From contig JAZORR010000031.1 of the NCBI GenBank assembly GCA_045656705.1, positions 1 through 64,000 of the forward strand: a stretch of 64,000 nucleotides of DNA, read 5' to 3'. This DNA is from RGIG4576 sp045656705. GTDB taxonomy: Bacteria; Bacteroidota; Bacteroidia; Bacteroidales; Muribaculaceae. This document shows positions 27,606 to 36,590 of the stretch, in pieces. Position 1 is the stretch's first letter; each line of letters starts with the position of its first letter. Below the pieces are notes generated by a model. The model saw only the letters and a list, made by a program, of their open reading frames with translations, had not been told where the DNA came from and did no database searches. The position numbers were made by a program, and so were the translations under genes.

Positions 27606-28475
27606 ATGAAAAAGTTTAATTTTATATATGGTGCAGTGGCTGCAGTTGCGATGATGTTCGCTTCTTGTAACCTTAATAACCAACCAAAATTTGATGATGC
27701 CGATGCTTTCGTAGCATTCAATAAGTCAGCTATTAGCGTTGACGAATTCGGCGGATCAGTTGATGTGCCTGTATTGCTAACTTCTCTTGCTGGTCTTGAG
27801 GGTACTGCTACTATCGAAGTAGTAGATTCTCTTACTACAGCTAAGGCTGGTGTGCATTATTCTATCGTAGGCGAAAAGTCATTGAGCTTCACTAAGGATG
27901 CTCCTCTTCAAAACTTGAAGATCAATGTTATTGACAACTCTGAGTTTGAAGGCGACAAAGTGCTTGTGCTTAATATCATTGAAGCAAATGGTGCTAATCT
28001 TGGTGCTAATACTACTTGTACTATCACATTTGTCGACGACGAACACCCTCTTGGTTTCATGTTGGGTACATACTCTTGTCAAGCACAATCTAACTTCAAC
28101 GATGTTGTTGAATACAATGTAGTTCTTGAAAAGGATGCTAAGGATATCAATACAGTTTGGGTTAGCAATATGGTGCCTGGTGGTACTAACCAAAAGATTT
28201 ACGGTATCGTAAACGAAGACAGAACTCAAGTTAAGTTCCCAGTTGACCAAACTATTGCAACTTCAAGTTCTTACCCATCAATTCTTCTAAAGGGCTTCTA
28301 TGCTGAAGATCAATCAGAAATCCCAACTGGTGGTTACATCACTGGTAACATTATCGAAGAAGAAGGTGTACTTTACATCGTAATTGAAGACTTCTACGGA
28401 TCTTGCGTATTTGATGCGTCAGGTGCTCAATTAGGTTGGTATGAATTGTTGCTATACTCTGTATGGGCAAAATAA
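27606..28475 (+). CDS. Surface lipoprotein with Calx-beta-like domain
   Basis: A 289-aa lipoprotein (lipobox MFASCNL, Cys near residue 21). Residues about 30-150 look like a Calx-beta or DUF1735-type sandwich (VAFNKSAISVDEFGGSVDVPVLL...; AGVHYSIVGEKSLSFTKDAPLQNLKINVIDN). The remainder resembles a jelly-roll of beta strands with no known catalytic motif. Third gene of the SusC/SusD operon, where such lipoproteins usually act as surface glycan- or peptide-binding accessory proteins. The ligand is unknown. Confidence 0.75.
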   Translation: MKKFNFIYGAVAAVAMMFASCNLNNQPKFDDADAFVAFNKSAISVDEFGGSVDVPVLLTSLAGLEGTATIEVVDSLTTAKAGVHYSIVGEKSLSFTKDAPLQNLKINVIDNSEFEGDKVLVLNIIEANGANLGANTTCTITFVDDEHPLGFMLGTYSCQAQSNFNDVVEYNVVLEKDAKDINTVWVSNMVPGGTNQKIYGIVNEDRTQVKFPVDQTIATSSSYPSILLKGFYAEDQSEIPTGGYITGNIIEEEGVLYIVIEDFYGSCVFDASGAQLGWYELLLYSVWAK

Positions 28476-28499
28476 TTAACTATTAATTGGATTTAAATT

Positions 28500-30185
28500 A
28501 TGAAGAAGATTTTATATAGCTTAATGGCGATTGCAGGCTTGATGACTACAAGCTGCATCAGCTTCGACGACCCTGTTGCAGAGAATTATGGCGTTGGTCC
28601 TGCTGCTACTATTGCAGTATCTGAAGTTTCTGACTCTGCTTTCACTTTCACAGTGAATCCAGGTGAAAATGCTCTTTACTACTCTATCCTTGTAGACCAA
28701 TCAGCTGATACTGTGGCTGTGGATGCTGCAAATCTATTGAGTGGTGCATATTCAAGTGTTTTCAATGTAGTTGTTAACACTGAGAAAGCTAAAACTTTCA
28801 CTTACAACATGCGTAATGCTGCTGGTGCTCCTATCTGTATGCCTGGTAAGACTTACCAAATCTATGCTGTAGCTGCTACAGATAAGGGTGTTGTTGGTGA
28901 AGTAGCTGTGAAGACTGTGTCTACTACCGACCAATTGGCTCCTCGTCCAGTGGATTATATGTATGACGATGCTGAAAAGGCTATGCTTGTTGCATTCTCT
29001 GAACCAGTGAAGCTTGGTGAAGGTGCATTCAAGGTGGTTTCTTACAAGTATCAAGACCTTATCAGTGGTAAGACTGCTGGTGAACAAATCGAAGTTTCTC
29101 AAGTGTTGATCGACGAAGATATCATTGCTATCTATGCTGAAACAGCTCCTGGTGCTTATGTAGCATTCAGCTGGGAAGCAGGCGCTTTGGTTGACGCTGC
29201 TGGTCATGGTTGTACTGCTTTGAATAGTGGTTTCAGCCTTGCTCAAGGTGATTTCGTTGGTCTTGTAGGTCAAAATGAAACAGTAGGATTTGAAGTAACT
29301 GCTGAAAACGTTGAAAGTCCTGTATTGGGTTCAACTATCGAAGATGCTGCTGAATTCTTCGGTACTTTGTCATTCGACTTTGATGTATTTGTACCAAAGA
29401 ATCCAGGTCTTGTGAAGGTTACTTACTCAAATGCTCAAACTTCTACTACTTACAATCTTACTTATGGCGAAAACTGGGACGTAGATGGTCAATCATTTAT
29501 GTTCATTCTTCCAGCAGAACCACAAGCAGGTGATGTTATCTCATTGAGCCTTGAAGCAGGTGTTATTACCGATGCTTATGGCAATCCAAATGCTGCTGTT
29601 GACTTCAACGAGGCTTGGACTATGAGTATGGGTGTTCCTGTAACTGATGCTACTTTCACTGGTGTATTCGCAACAGAAGGTGTAAGTGAATATGATGGCA
29701 CTGCATATAGCCTTGGTGATAATGTAGTTCTTACACGATTGCCAGAATATGATACTGAATTTGATATTCCTGAAGGTGGTTGTTGCGTAGCTGTTTCAGA
29801 TTTCATCCTTGAAGGTGCTGTTATACCTGCTTACTATGATTTGGCTAAAGGTAAGTTGTATATTGGTGCTTTCTACGCTGTAGGCGAAGTGGAAATGAAA
29901 GATGGTACTGTTTATGGTTCTATTACTTACTCTAAGAGTGGTAAAGATTGGATTGAATTTAGCATTACTAAGGATGGTAAATTAGTATCTGATGACCTTC
30001 AATGGGTAGCAACTAACCTTGAATATACTCAAGCAGTTGGTTATCTTGACAAGTTCTCTACTACAACATTCACTAAGATAGCTGATGCTGATGCTGCTTC
30101 TGCTCCTGCTAAGGTGAAGAAGAACTTCGCTCCAAAGAGTGTAAATGTGAAAAGTGCAAAAAACTTGAGCCGTTTGGTTAAGTAA
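28500..30185 (+). CDS. Surface lipoprotein with Ig-like domains, last gene of the SusC/SusD operon
   Basis: A 561-aa lipoprotein (lipobox TTSCISF, Cys near residue 19). The sequence suggests consecutive beta-sandwich domains: an N-terminal fibronectin-like part (TIAVSEVSDSAFTFTVNPG), then two Ig-like parts with VDYMYDDAEKAMLVAFSEPVKLG and the parallel DVFVPKNPGLVKV...ITDAYGNPNAAV. A C-terminal part contains a Lys-rich end. No enzyme motif is visible. It lies 24 bp after the previous gene and before a strong terminator. Probably a binding protein for the SusCD substrate, by context only. Confidence 0.72.
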   Translation: MKKILYSLMAIAGLMTTSCISFDDPVAENYGVGPAATIAVSEVSDSAFTFTVNPGENALYYSILVDQSADTVAVDAANLLSGAYSSVFNVVVNTEKAKTFTYNMRNAAGAPICMPGKTYQIYAVAATDKGVVGEVAVKTVSTTDQLAPRPVDYMYDDAEKAMLVAFSEPVKLGEGAFKVVSYKYQDLISGKTAGEQIEVSQVLIDEDIIAIYAETAPGAYVAFSWEAGALVDAAGHGCTALNSGFSLAQGDFVGLVGQNETVGFEVTAENVESPVLGSTIEDAAEFFGTLSFDFDVFVPKNPGLVKVTYSNAQTSTTYNLTYGENWDVDGQSFMFILPAEPQAGDVISLSLEAGVITDAYGNPNAAVDFNEAWTMSMGVPVTDATFTGVFATEGVSEYDGTAYSLGDNVVLTRLPEYDTEFDIPEGGCCVAVSDFILEGAVIPAYYDLAKGKLYIGAFYAVGEVEMKDGTVYGSITYSKSGKDWIEFSITKDGKLVSDDLQWVATNLEYTQAVGYLDKFSTTTFTKIADADAASAPAKVKKNFAPKSVNVKSAKNLSRLVK

Positions 30186-30216
30186 TCGCACTATTTAACT
30201 CAAATAAGTGAAAATG

Positions 30217-30249
30217 GGCTGTTCTCATGCGAGGACAGCCTATTTTTTT
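30217..30249 (+). terminator. Terminator of the SusC/SusD operon
   Basis: GGCTGTTCTC pairs with GAGGACAGCC (one G-U pair) around a 4-nt loop, followed by TATTTTTTT. Confidence 0.85.
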
Positions 30250-30300
30250 GCTTATTATATGTTGGTTTTAATGAAAAATATGGAATTTTGTGATGGATTG

Positions 30301-30331
30301 TTGTTGAATTGAAACTATTTCTTTATATTTG
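30301..30331 (+). promoter_or_regulatory. Promoter of the C10 peptidase gene
   Basis: TTG at 30301-30303, 20 nt, then TATATTTG at 30324-30331. Confidence 0.6.
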
Positions 30332-30371
30332 TAACTTGAATTAATATTAGAAATTAAAAATTGTAACATAT

Positions 30372-31943
30372 ATGAAGAAAATTACATTATCTATATTTGG
30401 CTTGATGCTTGCTTTTGCTGGAGGAGCAAAGGAAGTGTCACAAAACGAAGCTTCTGCTGTGGCTCTGCGTATGATGGCAGAGAAGGATGTTGTGGTGAAT
30501 GGTGTGAGTGCTGTTACCCCAGTTAAGTATGAAGGCAAAACTGCTTATTATGCAGTAAGCTTTGCTCCTGAAGGATGGGCATTGATTAGTGCCGACGATG
30601 TGGCTACGCCTCTTGTCGGATATTCGGCTACAGGTGATTACCCTGTGAATAATTTGCCTGATAATATGAACGGTTGGCTTCAACTTAACGCTAAACAAAT
30701 ACTTGATTGTAGCGAATTGACCGACGAACGCCACATTGATTGGGATAGAACATCGGTGAAGCGCAATGCTAAAGGTGAAGTGAAGCAACAAGCTAAGATT
30801 TCTCCACTTATCAATGTAAATTGGGACCAAGGTAATCCTTATAATAAGTATTGTCCGTCAAACGAAAGTGGTCGTGCTGTGGTGGGATGTGTAGCAGTAG
30901 CTATGGGACAGGCAATGACTGTGCCTCAATATCCACCTCGTCCACAAGGTTCAATTTCATTTTATTCGAGCTCTACTTACGGAAATATAAGTATTGATTT
31001 TACCAAAGAACCAGCCTATAATTGGGCTAACATTGTAAGTGGTGCTAATAGCAAGGACGATTTGGCTCGCTTATTGTGGCACTGTGGTATGTCAGTGAAA
31101 ATGCAGTATAGTCCTGGTGGATCAGGTGCATTTACTGAAACAGTACCTGCTGCGATGAAAACTTATTTTGATTATCCATCTTCGGTGACTCATATTGCTC
31201 GTAGTAAATATGAAGATAAGGAATGGAACTCAATTCTTTTGAGTGAGCTTGAAGCAGGCCGTCCTGTGATTTATCACGGTAATCCAGCTGATGGTTCAGG
31301 TGGTCACGCGTTCAACCTTGATGGATATGATGGAGCTTTCTACCATGTGAATTGGGGATGGGGTGGAGCTGGCAATGGTTACTTCTCGTTGGATAGGTTG
31401 GCTTCGGTAGTAGTGCCAGGGGGGCCTGAAATGGAATTTACAATTGGCCATGGTATGGTGATTGGTATACGTGCTCGTACTACTGCTCCTACTAAGATTT
31501 CATTGTCAAATACTTCGGTAAGAGAAAAACAAGCTGCCGGTGCACTTGTGGGTGCAATATCAGTGGAATGTGACTACACAAATGTTACTTATACTTACAA
31601 TGTGCAAGGTAAGAAGACAATGTTTGGCTATGCTGCTGCTCCATTTGAAGTGAAAAATGGCAACCTTGTGACTACTGCGTCAATCAATGCAGCTGATTAT
31701 GAAGATATCGTAACTGGTAAGAGCTTGTGCAATATCACTATCACTGCTACCAATCATTTGGGCGAATCTATCAGTCGTCAATTCAATATTGAAATTAAGG
31801 CTTCAAGCGGTATCGAAGACGTAACGCTCAACGAAGACGCACCAGTAGAATATTACAACCTTCAAGGTGTGAAGGTGGAAAACCCTGAAAACGGTGTCTT
31901 CATCAAGCGACAAGGCAATAAAGCCACTAAGGTAGTGCTTTGA
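30372..31943 (+). CDS. Secreted C10-family (streptopain-like) cysteine peptidase
   Basis: A 523-aa secreted protease with a signal peptide (to about residue 19). Residues 20-140 match the Spi-like propeptide (NEASAVALRMMAEK; GWALISADDVATPLVGYS). The mature domain has the catalytic Cys at C173 in VVGCVAVAMGQ, catalytic His at H312 in GGHAFNLDGYDG, and the VNWGWGG stretch near 327 with the Trp that orients the His. All key residues are intact. The tail (VEYYNLQGVKVENP...) is nearly the same as that of the amidase at 784. C10 peptidases degrade host or dietary proteins; here the target is unknown. A hairpin follows at 32002. Confidence 0.92.
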   Translation: MKKITLSIFGLMLAFAGGAKEVSQNEASAVALRMMAEKDVVVNGVSAVTPVKYEGKTAYYAVSFAPEGWALISADDVATPLVGYSATGDYPVNNLPDNMNGWLQLNAKQILDCSELTDERHIDWDRTSVKRNAKGEVKQQAKISPLINVNWDQGNPYNKYCPSNESGRAVVGCVAVAMGQAMTVPQYPPRPQGSISFYSSSTYGNISIDFTKEPAYNWANIVSGANSKDDLARLLWHCGMSVKMQYSPGGSGAFTETVPAAMKTYFDYPSSVTHIARSKYEDKEWNSILLSELEAGRPVIYHGNPADGSGGHAFNLDGYDGAFYHVNWGWGGAGNGYFSLDRLASVVVPGGPEMEFTIGHGMVIGIRARTTAPTKISLSNTSVREKQAAGALVGAISVECDYTNVTYTYNVQGKKTMFGYAAAPFEVKNGNLVTTASINAADYEDIVTGKSLCNITITATNHLGESISRQFNIEIKASSGIEDVTLNEDAPVEYYNLQGVKVENPENGVFIKRQGNKATKVVL

Positions 31944-32001
31944 TGAGAAGTGCGAGAATTAGATAGTATCTATATTCTATATTTACTATATCGATAAGTA
32001 T

Positions 32002-32022
32002 GGACGCACGGCTCGTGCGTCC
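32002..32022. repeat. Perfect hairpin with 9-bp arms, possible REP-like element
   Basis: Arms GGACGCACG and CGTGCGTCC around a 3-nt loop, with no T-run after it. A degenerate relative lies at 55160-55178. Confidence 0.45.
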
Positions 32023-32060
32023 GCTATTATATAATCATTAAACTTTTAAAACGAGAAATT

Positions 32061-32723
32061 ATGAAAAAGGGTATTTTTACATTGTTGATGGCTGTGATGG
32101 CATTAGTAGCTAATGCCTATTCGCCAAACACAAAGTGGCCTTATATGATGGAGGATTTCCAAGAAGGTACACTCTATCGTGGTGCAGATTATAGCGTTGC
32201 GCAGTTTAATATCCATTATATGGGCAATGCGATTCATTTTATAAACCCCAAAGACGATAAAATATATGAGTCGCGTAAGACCGATATGGATAGCGTGGTG
32301 ATTGCCGGAAGAAAGTTTGTGCTTGCTGATGACATGGTAATGGAAGTGTTGGGCGAATGTGGTGCCGATAAGGTGCTTAGATACGATTATGCCGATTTTA
32401 GCAATCTCACTCAAGCCACTGGTGCTTACGGAGCAAGTGCTAATAGTTCGGCTACACGCCAACTTACATCACTCGACCTTGCTGGTATGAACAATCCTCA
32501 ACACGGTCTGATGCTTCAAGAAAAGAACGATGGCAAACAATTCTATGTGCGCACAAAATTCTATCTACAAATAGGCAATGCCGTAGTAGAGGCTAATAAA
32601 AAAGAAGTGGAAAAGATTTTGCCAGCCGACAAGAAAGATGCTTGGAAGCAATTCTTGAAGAAGAACAAAATCAAATGGAAAAATGCCGAAAGCCTTCTTT
32701 CAGTGCTTGAATTTTTCAAATGA
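32061..32723 (+). CDS. Secreted protein of unknown function
   Basis: A 220-aa protein with a signal peptide (MKKGIFTLLMAVMALVANA, cleavage near residue 19). It is not a lipoprotein. The rest is mixed alpha/beta with no motif that I recognise; the C-terminal 40 residues are Lys-rich and probably helical (KKDAWKQFLKKNKIKWKN). It lies downstream of the C10 peptidase on the same strand but 117 bp away with a hairpin between, so co-transcription is uncertain. A role with the peptidase cannot be shown from sequence. Confidence 0.75.
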   Translation: MKKGIFTLLMAVMALVANAYSPNTKWPYMMEDFQEGTLYRGADYSVAQFNIHYMGNAIHFINPKDDKIYESRKTDMDSVVIAGRKFVLADDMVMEVLGECGADKVLRYDYADFSNLTQATGAYGASANSSATRQLTSLDLAGMNNPQHGLMLQEKNDGKQFYVRTKFYLQIGNAVVEANKKEVEKILPADKKDAWKQFLKKNKIKWKNAESLLSVLEFFK

Positions 32724-32750
32724 ATGAAATAGTATTAAACTAAAAATATT

Positions 32751-32800
32751 GATGCAGACTTTAGAGTTTCGATAAACTTTATGGTCTGCATCGTTTATTT
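32751..32800. terminator. Terminator between the convergent genes at 32723 and 32850
   Basis: GATGCAGAC (32751-32759) pairs with GTCTGCATC (32784-32792), with inner pairing AGTTT/AAACT, followed by a T-rich stretch. Confidence 0.65.
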
Positions 32801-32849
32801 TGTACGGTTGATAGGTGGAATTTCCTTGCCGATAATCAGAATAAGAACA

Positions 32850-33659
32850 TTAAAAACTGAGGTAACCTGAATTGGTGAGTGTTTCGGCGAAGATGGCTGC
32901 CATACGGTCTTGTATTTCGTGATCTTTTTTCGGATGCCAACCATAAACTACTCCATTGATTTTTTCGAAGTCGATGGCATAGGTTGCCGACACTTGAGTG
33001 CCGTCTGGTAGGGGATTGTCCTTAGAAAATCCTATCTTGGTGTCGAATTCGCACACAGGTATGTTCCATTTCTTTGCGAGAAGTCGCACCGATTGGTTGT
33101 AGTCGGTGCGTGCGTCGTGCCAATGAGTTACGAGGATAACCTTGAATGGTTTTCCATTGGGATGGTTAAACCATTTCGATTTGTAGTTGTATTGCTGACG
33201 CTCACACATTTCTTTCCACATTTTAAGGATATAGTCGAGAAGCTGGGCATTGTTGTATTTCTTGAAAGGATTGGTGGGAGTGTTGAAAATGAAATTTTTA
33301 GTATAATCCGATACGCAATCTTTCAAACTATCACATTCATACACATTGCCAGCATTGGCCAATTGGATGGCGAGAATATCTACTTTTTCAAATTCTTCAA
33401 GAGTACAAAAGGAATGTTTCCATAGTTTCTCAGCGAAGTCAACCGGAACGAGCCCTCCTACTGCGCGATTAATAGAATTGCATTTTGCCATAAGACACCC
33501 ATCGCCAAACCAACTATTGTCGGGCGACATAAGCGATGCTCCCATTGCTATCACAGTGGCACGAGGAGTTATGTAGGGATTGATAACAGTAGGTGGCTCT
33601 TCGCTACATGAGCAAAGGAGCAACATTGAGGTTATAAGGTATAAAAGTTGTTTTATCAT
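32850..33659 (-). CDS. SGNH/GDSL-hydrolase-like lipoprotein
   Basis: A 269-aa lipoprotein (lipobox LLCSCSEE, Cys near residue 18). AMGASLMSPDNSW near residue 38 resembles block I of SGNH hydrolases with its nucleophilic Ser, NRAVGGL near 69 could be block II, VDILAIQLANAGN block III, and GWHPKKDHE near 243 would supply the C-terminal His. The expected GDS is GAS here. Such proteins are usually esterases on carbohydrates. It is 42 bp after the rhodanese gene on the same strand and probably in its operon. Function by fold resemblance only. Confidence 0.65.
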   Translation of the reverse strand: MIKQLLYLITSMLLLCSCSEEPPTVINPYITPRATVIAMGASLMSPDNSWFGDGCLMAKCNSINRAVGGLVPVDFAEKLWKHSFCTLEEFEKVDILAIQLANAGNVYECDSLKDCVSDYTKNFIFNTPTNPFKKYNNAQLLDYILKMWKEMCERQQYNYKSKWFNHPNGKPFKVILVTHWHDARTDYNQSVRLLAKKWNIPVCEFDTKIGFSKDNPLPDGTQVSATYAIDFEKINGVVYGWHPKKDHEIQDRMAAIFAETLTNSGYLSF

Positions 33660-33701
33660 TAAGAATGTTGATTTAAGGGTATAACAATTATATATTTATT
33701 T

Positions 33702-34088
33702 TTATCGTGAAGTCCAACCATTGTAACCCGATTCGAGTTCTACTACGGTGAAACCATTTTCTGTGAGGATTTTGGCAGCTGTTTTGCTACGTCGTCCGCT
33801 ACGGCAGTAGATTGCTATGGTTTTATCTTTTTTCAATGTAGAATTAGCTATGGTTGCAAAATCATTGCTTTTTACATCTATGTTGATAGCACGGTCGATG
33901 TGACCGTCGGCAAATTCTTGTGGAGTACGCACATCTACAAGTGTCACGCCTGTGGTATCGGCAATGATACTATCAAATTTTTCCACCGAAACTGATTGAA
34001 ATGCAGTGGCAGATTGTTTTGTTTGATTTTGAGCGCAACTGATGAACGCGATAGCAGCAATAACGATAGATATTAATAAAAGTTTCAT
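33702..34088 (-). CDS. Rhodanese-like lipoprotein
   Basis: A 128-aa lipoprotein (lipobox FISCAQN, C18) with one rhodanese domain. The active-site loop is YCRSGRR with C95, and VDVRTPQEFADGHIDRAINI precedes it. Rhodaneses carry a persulfide sulfur; a single-domain, membrane-anchored form in the periplasm is common in Bacteroidetes, and its acceptor is unknown. It is the first gene of a minus-strand pair with the SGNH-like gene. Its promoter carries the 19-bp element shared with the ruvC operon. Confidence 0.88.
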   Translation of the reverse strand: MKLLLISIVIAAIAFISCAQNQTKQSATAFQSVSVEKFDSIIADTTGVTLVDVRTPQEFADGHIDRAINIDVKSNDFATIANSTLKKDKTIAIYCRSGRRSKTAAKILTENGFTVVELESGYNGWTSR

Positions 34089-34120
34089 ATTTGTTTTATA
34101 AAGGGTTTATAACTTTTGTG

Positions 34121-34166
34121 CAAAGATAATGATAAAAATAGTAGGGTGTTTCCTTAAAAAGGATAA
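34121..34166 (-). promoter_or_regulatory. Promoter of the rhodanese gene with the shared 19-bp upstream element
   Basis: On the minus strand TTATCCTTTTTAAGGAAAC (34166-34148) is followed after exactly 19 nt by TATCTTTG (34128-34121). Confidence 0.65.
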
Positions 34167-34222
34167 TTAAAAAATTTTCTTTTATTTTTTTGAGAAATAT
34201 TTCAGATTTGAAAGTAAAGTGC

Positions 34223-34230
34223 TAACTTTG
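34223..34230 (+). promoter_or_regulatory. -7 box upstream of cobalamin riboswitch 1
   Basis: TAACTTTG matches the consensus; the transcript would start near 34237, just before the riboswitch. A clear -33 TTTG at the right distance is not seen. Confidence 0.5.
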
Positions 34231-34235
34231 TTATT

Positions 34236-34411
34236 GTATTGGTGCGATAGCCTTTTCGAGGTGATTCGCTTAAAAGGGAATCAGGTGAGAATCCTGAACT
34301 GTCCCGCAGCTGTAAGTTTCGATTATAGCGTTGTTTACATTCTAAATGCCACTGAGGCCTTGTGTCTTGGGAAGGCGTAACAACGGAAACAAGTCAGAAG
34401 ACCTGCCTTTA
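34236..34411 (+). promoter_or_regulatory. Cobalamin riboswitch 1
   Basis: The conserved core reads AAAAGGGAATCAGGTGAGAA then CCCGCAGCTGTAAG, and ends in the B12 box AAGTCAGAAGACCTGCC at 34391-34407. Order and spacing fit the adenosylcobalamin/cobalamin family. It lies before a BtuB gene and a co-directional run of four more genes, so B12 should repress all five. Confidence 0.92.
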
Positions 34412-34425
34412 CATTTAATTTTTTC

Positions 34426-34562
34426 AAAAGCTTACGAGGTATGAGCTTTGGAGAGTATAGACAAATGTAACGCAGCTGTCTTATTTTTCTTTATTTTCTG
34501 CCAAACTTATAAGGTGCGTCCATAAGTGTACTTATCACATTGACCATCCTCGTAGCTTTTTT
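34426..34562 (+). terminator. Probable expression platform of riboswitch 1
   Basis: AAAAGCTTACGAGG (34426-34439) can pair with CCTCGTAGCTTTT (34548-34560, one bulged T), followed by T's to 34562, which ends 3 bp before the ATG. The same left arm can instead pair locally: AAAGCT (34427-34432) with AGCTTT (34444-34449). The two pairings exclude each other, as expected of a terminator/antiterminator or a start-site mask. Confidence 0.5.
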
Positions 34563-34565
34563 AAT

Positions 34566-36578
34566 ATGGTATTAAAAATGTTTACAAGGAGAAGAAACTT
34601 AAAATTAATTTCATTGGCAATAATGATGAGTATTGGCCAATGGGTGTGTGCGCAATCGCGTCTTGATACTCTGCAACAACTTCAAGAGGTGGTGGTGGTA
34701 GCACAATCTTATAAAGAGGTAATTCCTGCACAAAAACTCAGTGGTATAGAACTTGAATCGCTACGCTCGCATAGTGTGGCCGATGCTTTGCGTTATTTCT
34801 CTGGAGTGCAGCTCAAGGATTATGGTGGTGTGGGAGGTATAAAAACCGTGAACATACGCTCTATGGGTACAAATCATATGGGGGTGTATTATAATGGTAT
34901 AGAATTGGGGAACGCACAAAATGGGCAAGTAGACCTGGGGAAATATTCGCTCGAAAATCTTGAGTCGGTGTCGCTATACAACGGCCAAAAGAGTGAGATA
35001 TTCCAATCGGCTCGCGAATTTGGTTCGGCAGGTTCTATATATCTCACTACGAGATTTCCAAAGTTCAAGCATGGCGAAACGAGTCACTTGCGAGTGGGAA
35101 TGAAAGCTGGTTCGTTTGATGTGTTTAATCCTTCGCTTACATTTGAATATAAACTCAGCGATGTGGTGAGTTTGAGTTTCAATGCAGAGTGGATGAATGC
35201 CTCAGGAAAATACAAATTCCGTTATCGTCGTGTGACGCCATCGGGAGAATTGGCCTACGACACAACAGCTGTGCGTGAAAACGGCGATCTTGATGCAGTA
35301 CGCTTCGAAGGTGGGTTGCACGGATTCTTGCCACGAGGAAGATGGAAGGTGTACTTGTATCATTATAACTCCGAGCGAGGAGTGCCAGGTGCTATTGTGA
35401 ATAATGTGTGGCGTCGTGGCGAACGATTGTGGGACAGAAACTCCTTTGTGCAAGGAATGTGGGAATATGATATTACCAATAAATTGAAAACAAAAGTCAA
35501 TGCAAAGTATGCATTTGATTACACCCGATATGTGAATAACGACGATAAACTTATCCATGTGGATAATATCTATAAGCAGAAAGAAATATATCTATCGTGG
35601 GCAAATAAATATTCGTTGCTCCCAAATTGGGACTTATCAATGGCCTACGATTTCCAATGGAACGGATTGTCGGAATATATGGATGTGGATAGAACCACAC
35701 ATTGGTTGTCGCTTGCAACAGCATTCTCGCTTGGCGACTGCTTTAAGGTGCAGGCATCGGGCTTGATGACTTATGTAAACGAGGAACAACGCGACCGTGA
35801 CACGGCTCCCGATAAGATGAATCTGACTCCTGGTGTATTTATGTCGTACAAACCATTCAAGAAACCAAACTTTGTGGTGCGTGCATTCTATAAGCATAGT
35901 TATCGCATGCCTACATTCAACGACCTCTATTACACCGATATGGGAAATGCTTATTTGAAGCCTGAAAAGGCCATCCAATACAATGCTGGTGTATTATATG
36001 ACCTCGAACAAAAATATAGTTGGTTCAAGTTTTTCAGAGTGGGAGCAGATGTTTATTACAACGATGTGAAAGATAAGATAGTGGCTTATCCAAAGGGGCA
36101 ACAATTTCGCTGGACAATGCTCAACCTTGGTCGTGTGGAGATAAAGGGTATAGATGCTCAAATAGGTGCAACATTCGGTCTGCTACAAGGTATAGATTTT
36201 ACTACAAAATTCCAATATACCTATCAGGAGGCAATAGATGTGACCAATCCTGCCGATAATTATTATCGTCATCAAATACCATATATACCATGGCATAGTG
36301 GTTCGGCTGTTTTAATGCTCGACTGGAAGGGTTGGCATCTTAATTATAGTTTTATCTATACAGGTGAACGATACAATCAACAAGAAAATATCCGATACAA
36401 TTATACTCAACCATGGTATACCAGCGATATTTCACTTATGAAGACCTTTAAGATAAAGAAAGTAAATCTAAAGGCTACAGCAGAGGTGAATAATCTATTG
36501 TCGCAAGATTATGATGTGATTTTGAATTATCCAATGCCAAAGCGTAATTATCGCTTCGGTATAGTCGTAGAACTTTAA
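34566..36578 (+). CDS. btuB: TonB-dependent vitamin B12 receptor, BtuB-like (locus 1)
   Basis: A 670-aa outer-membrane transporter. Signal peptide to about residue 29 (WVCAQS), then a TonB-box-like EVVVVAQSYK, the plug (VADALRYFSGVQLKDYGGVGGIKTVNIRSMG) and a 22-strand barrel ending in the aromatic-rich YRFGIVVEL. The riboswitch directly upstream is the main evidence that the substrate is B12 or a related corrinoid. The BtuG-like propeller gene follows 12 bp downstream. ATG 34578 is an alternative start (MFTRRRN) that would move it clear of the terminator-like T-run. Confidence 0.9.
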   Translation: MVLKMFTRRRNLKLISLAIMMSIGQWVCAQSRLDTLQQLQEVVVVAQSYKEVIPAQKLSGIELESLRSHSVADALRYFSGVQLKDYGGVGGIKTVNIRSMGTNHMGVYYNGIELGNAQNGQVDLGKYSLENLESVSLYNGQKSEIFQSAREFGSAGSIYLTTRFPKFKHGETSHLRVGMKAGSFDVFNPSLTFEYKLSDVVSLSFNAEWMNASGKYKFRYRRVTPSGELAYDTTAVRENGDLDAVRFEGGLHGFLPRGRWKVYLYHYNSERGVPGAIVNNVWRRGERLWDRNSFVQGMWEYDITNKLKTKVNAKYAFDYTRYVNNDDKLIHVDNIYKQKEIYLSWANKYSLLPNWDLSMAYDFQWNGLSEYMDVDRTTHWLSLATAFSLGDCFKVQASGLMTYVNEEQRDRDTAPDKMNLTPGVFMSYKPFKKPNFVVRAFYKHSYRMPTFNDLYYTDMGNAYLKPEKAIQYNAGVLYDLEQKYSWFKFFRVGADVYYNDVKDKIVAYPKGQQFRWTMLNLGRVEIKGIDAQIGATFGLLQGIDFTTKFQYTYQEAIDVTNPADNYYRHQIPYIPWHSGSAVLMLDWKGWHLNYSFIYTGERYNQQENIRYNYTQPWYTSDISLMKTFKIKKVNLKATAEVNNLLSQDYDVILNYPMPKRNYRFGIVVEL

Positions 36579-36590
36579 TGGATTGTAGTT

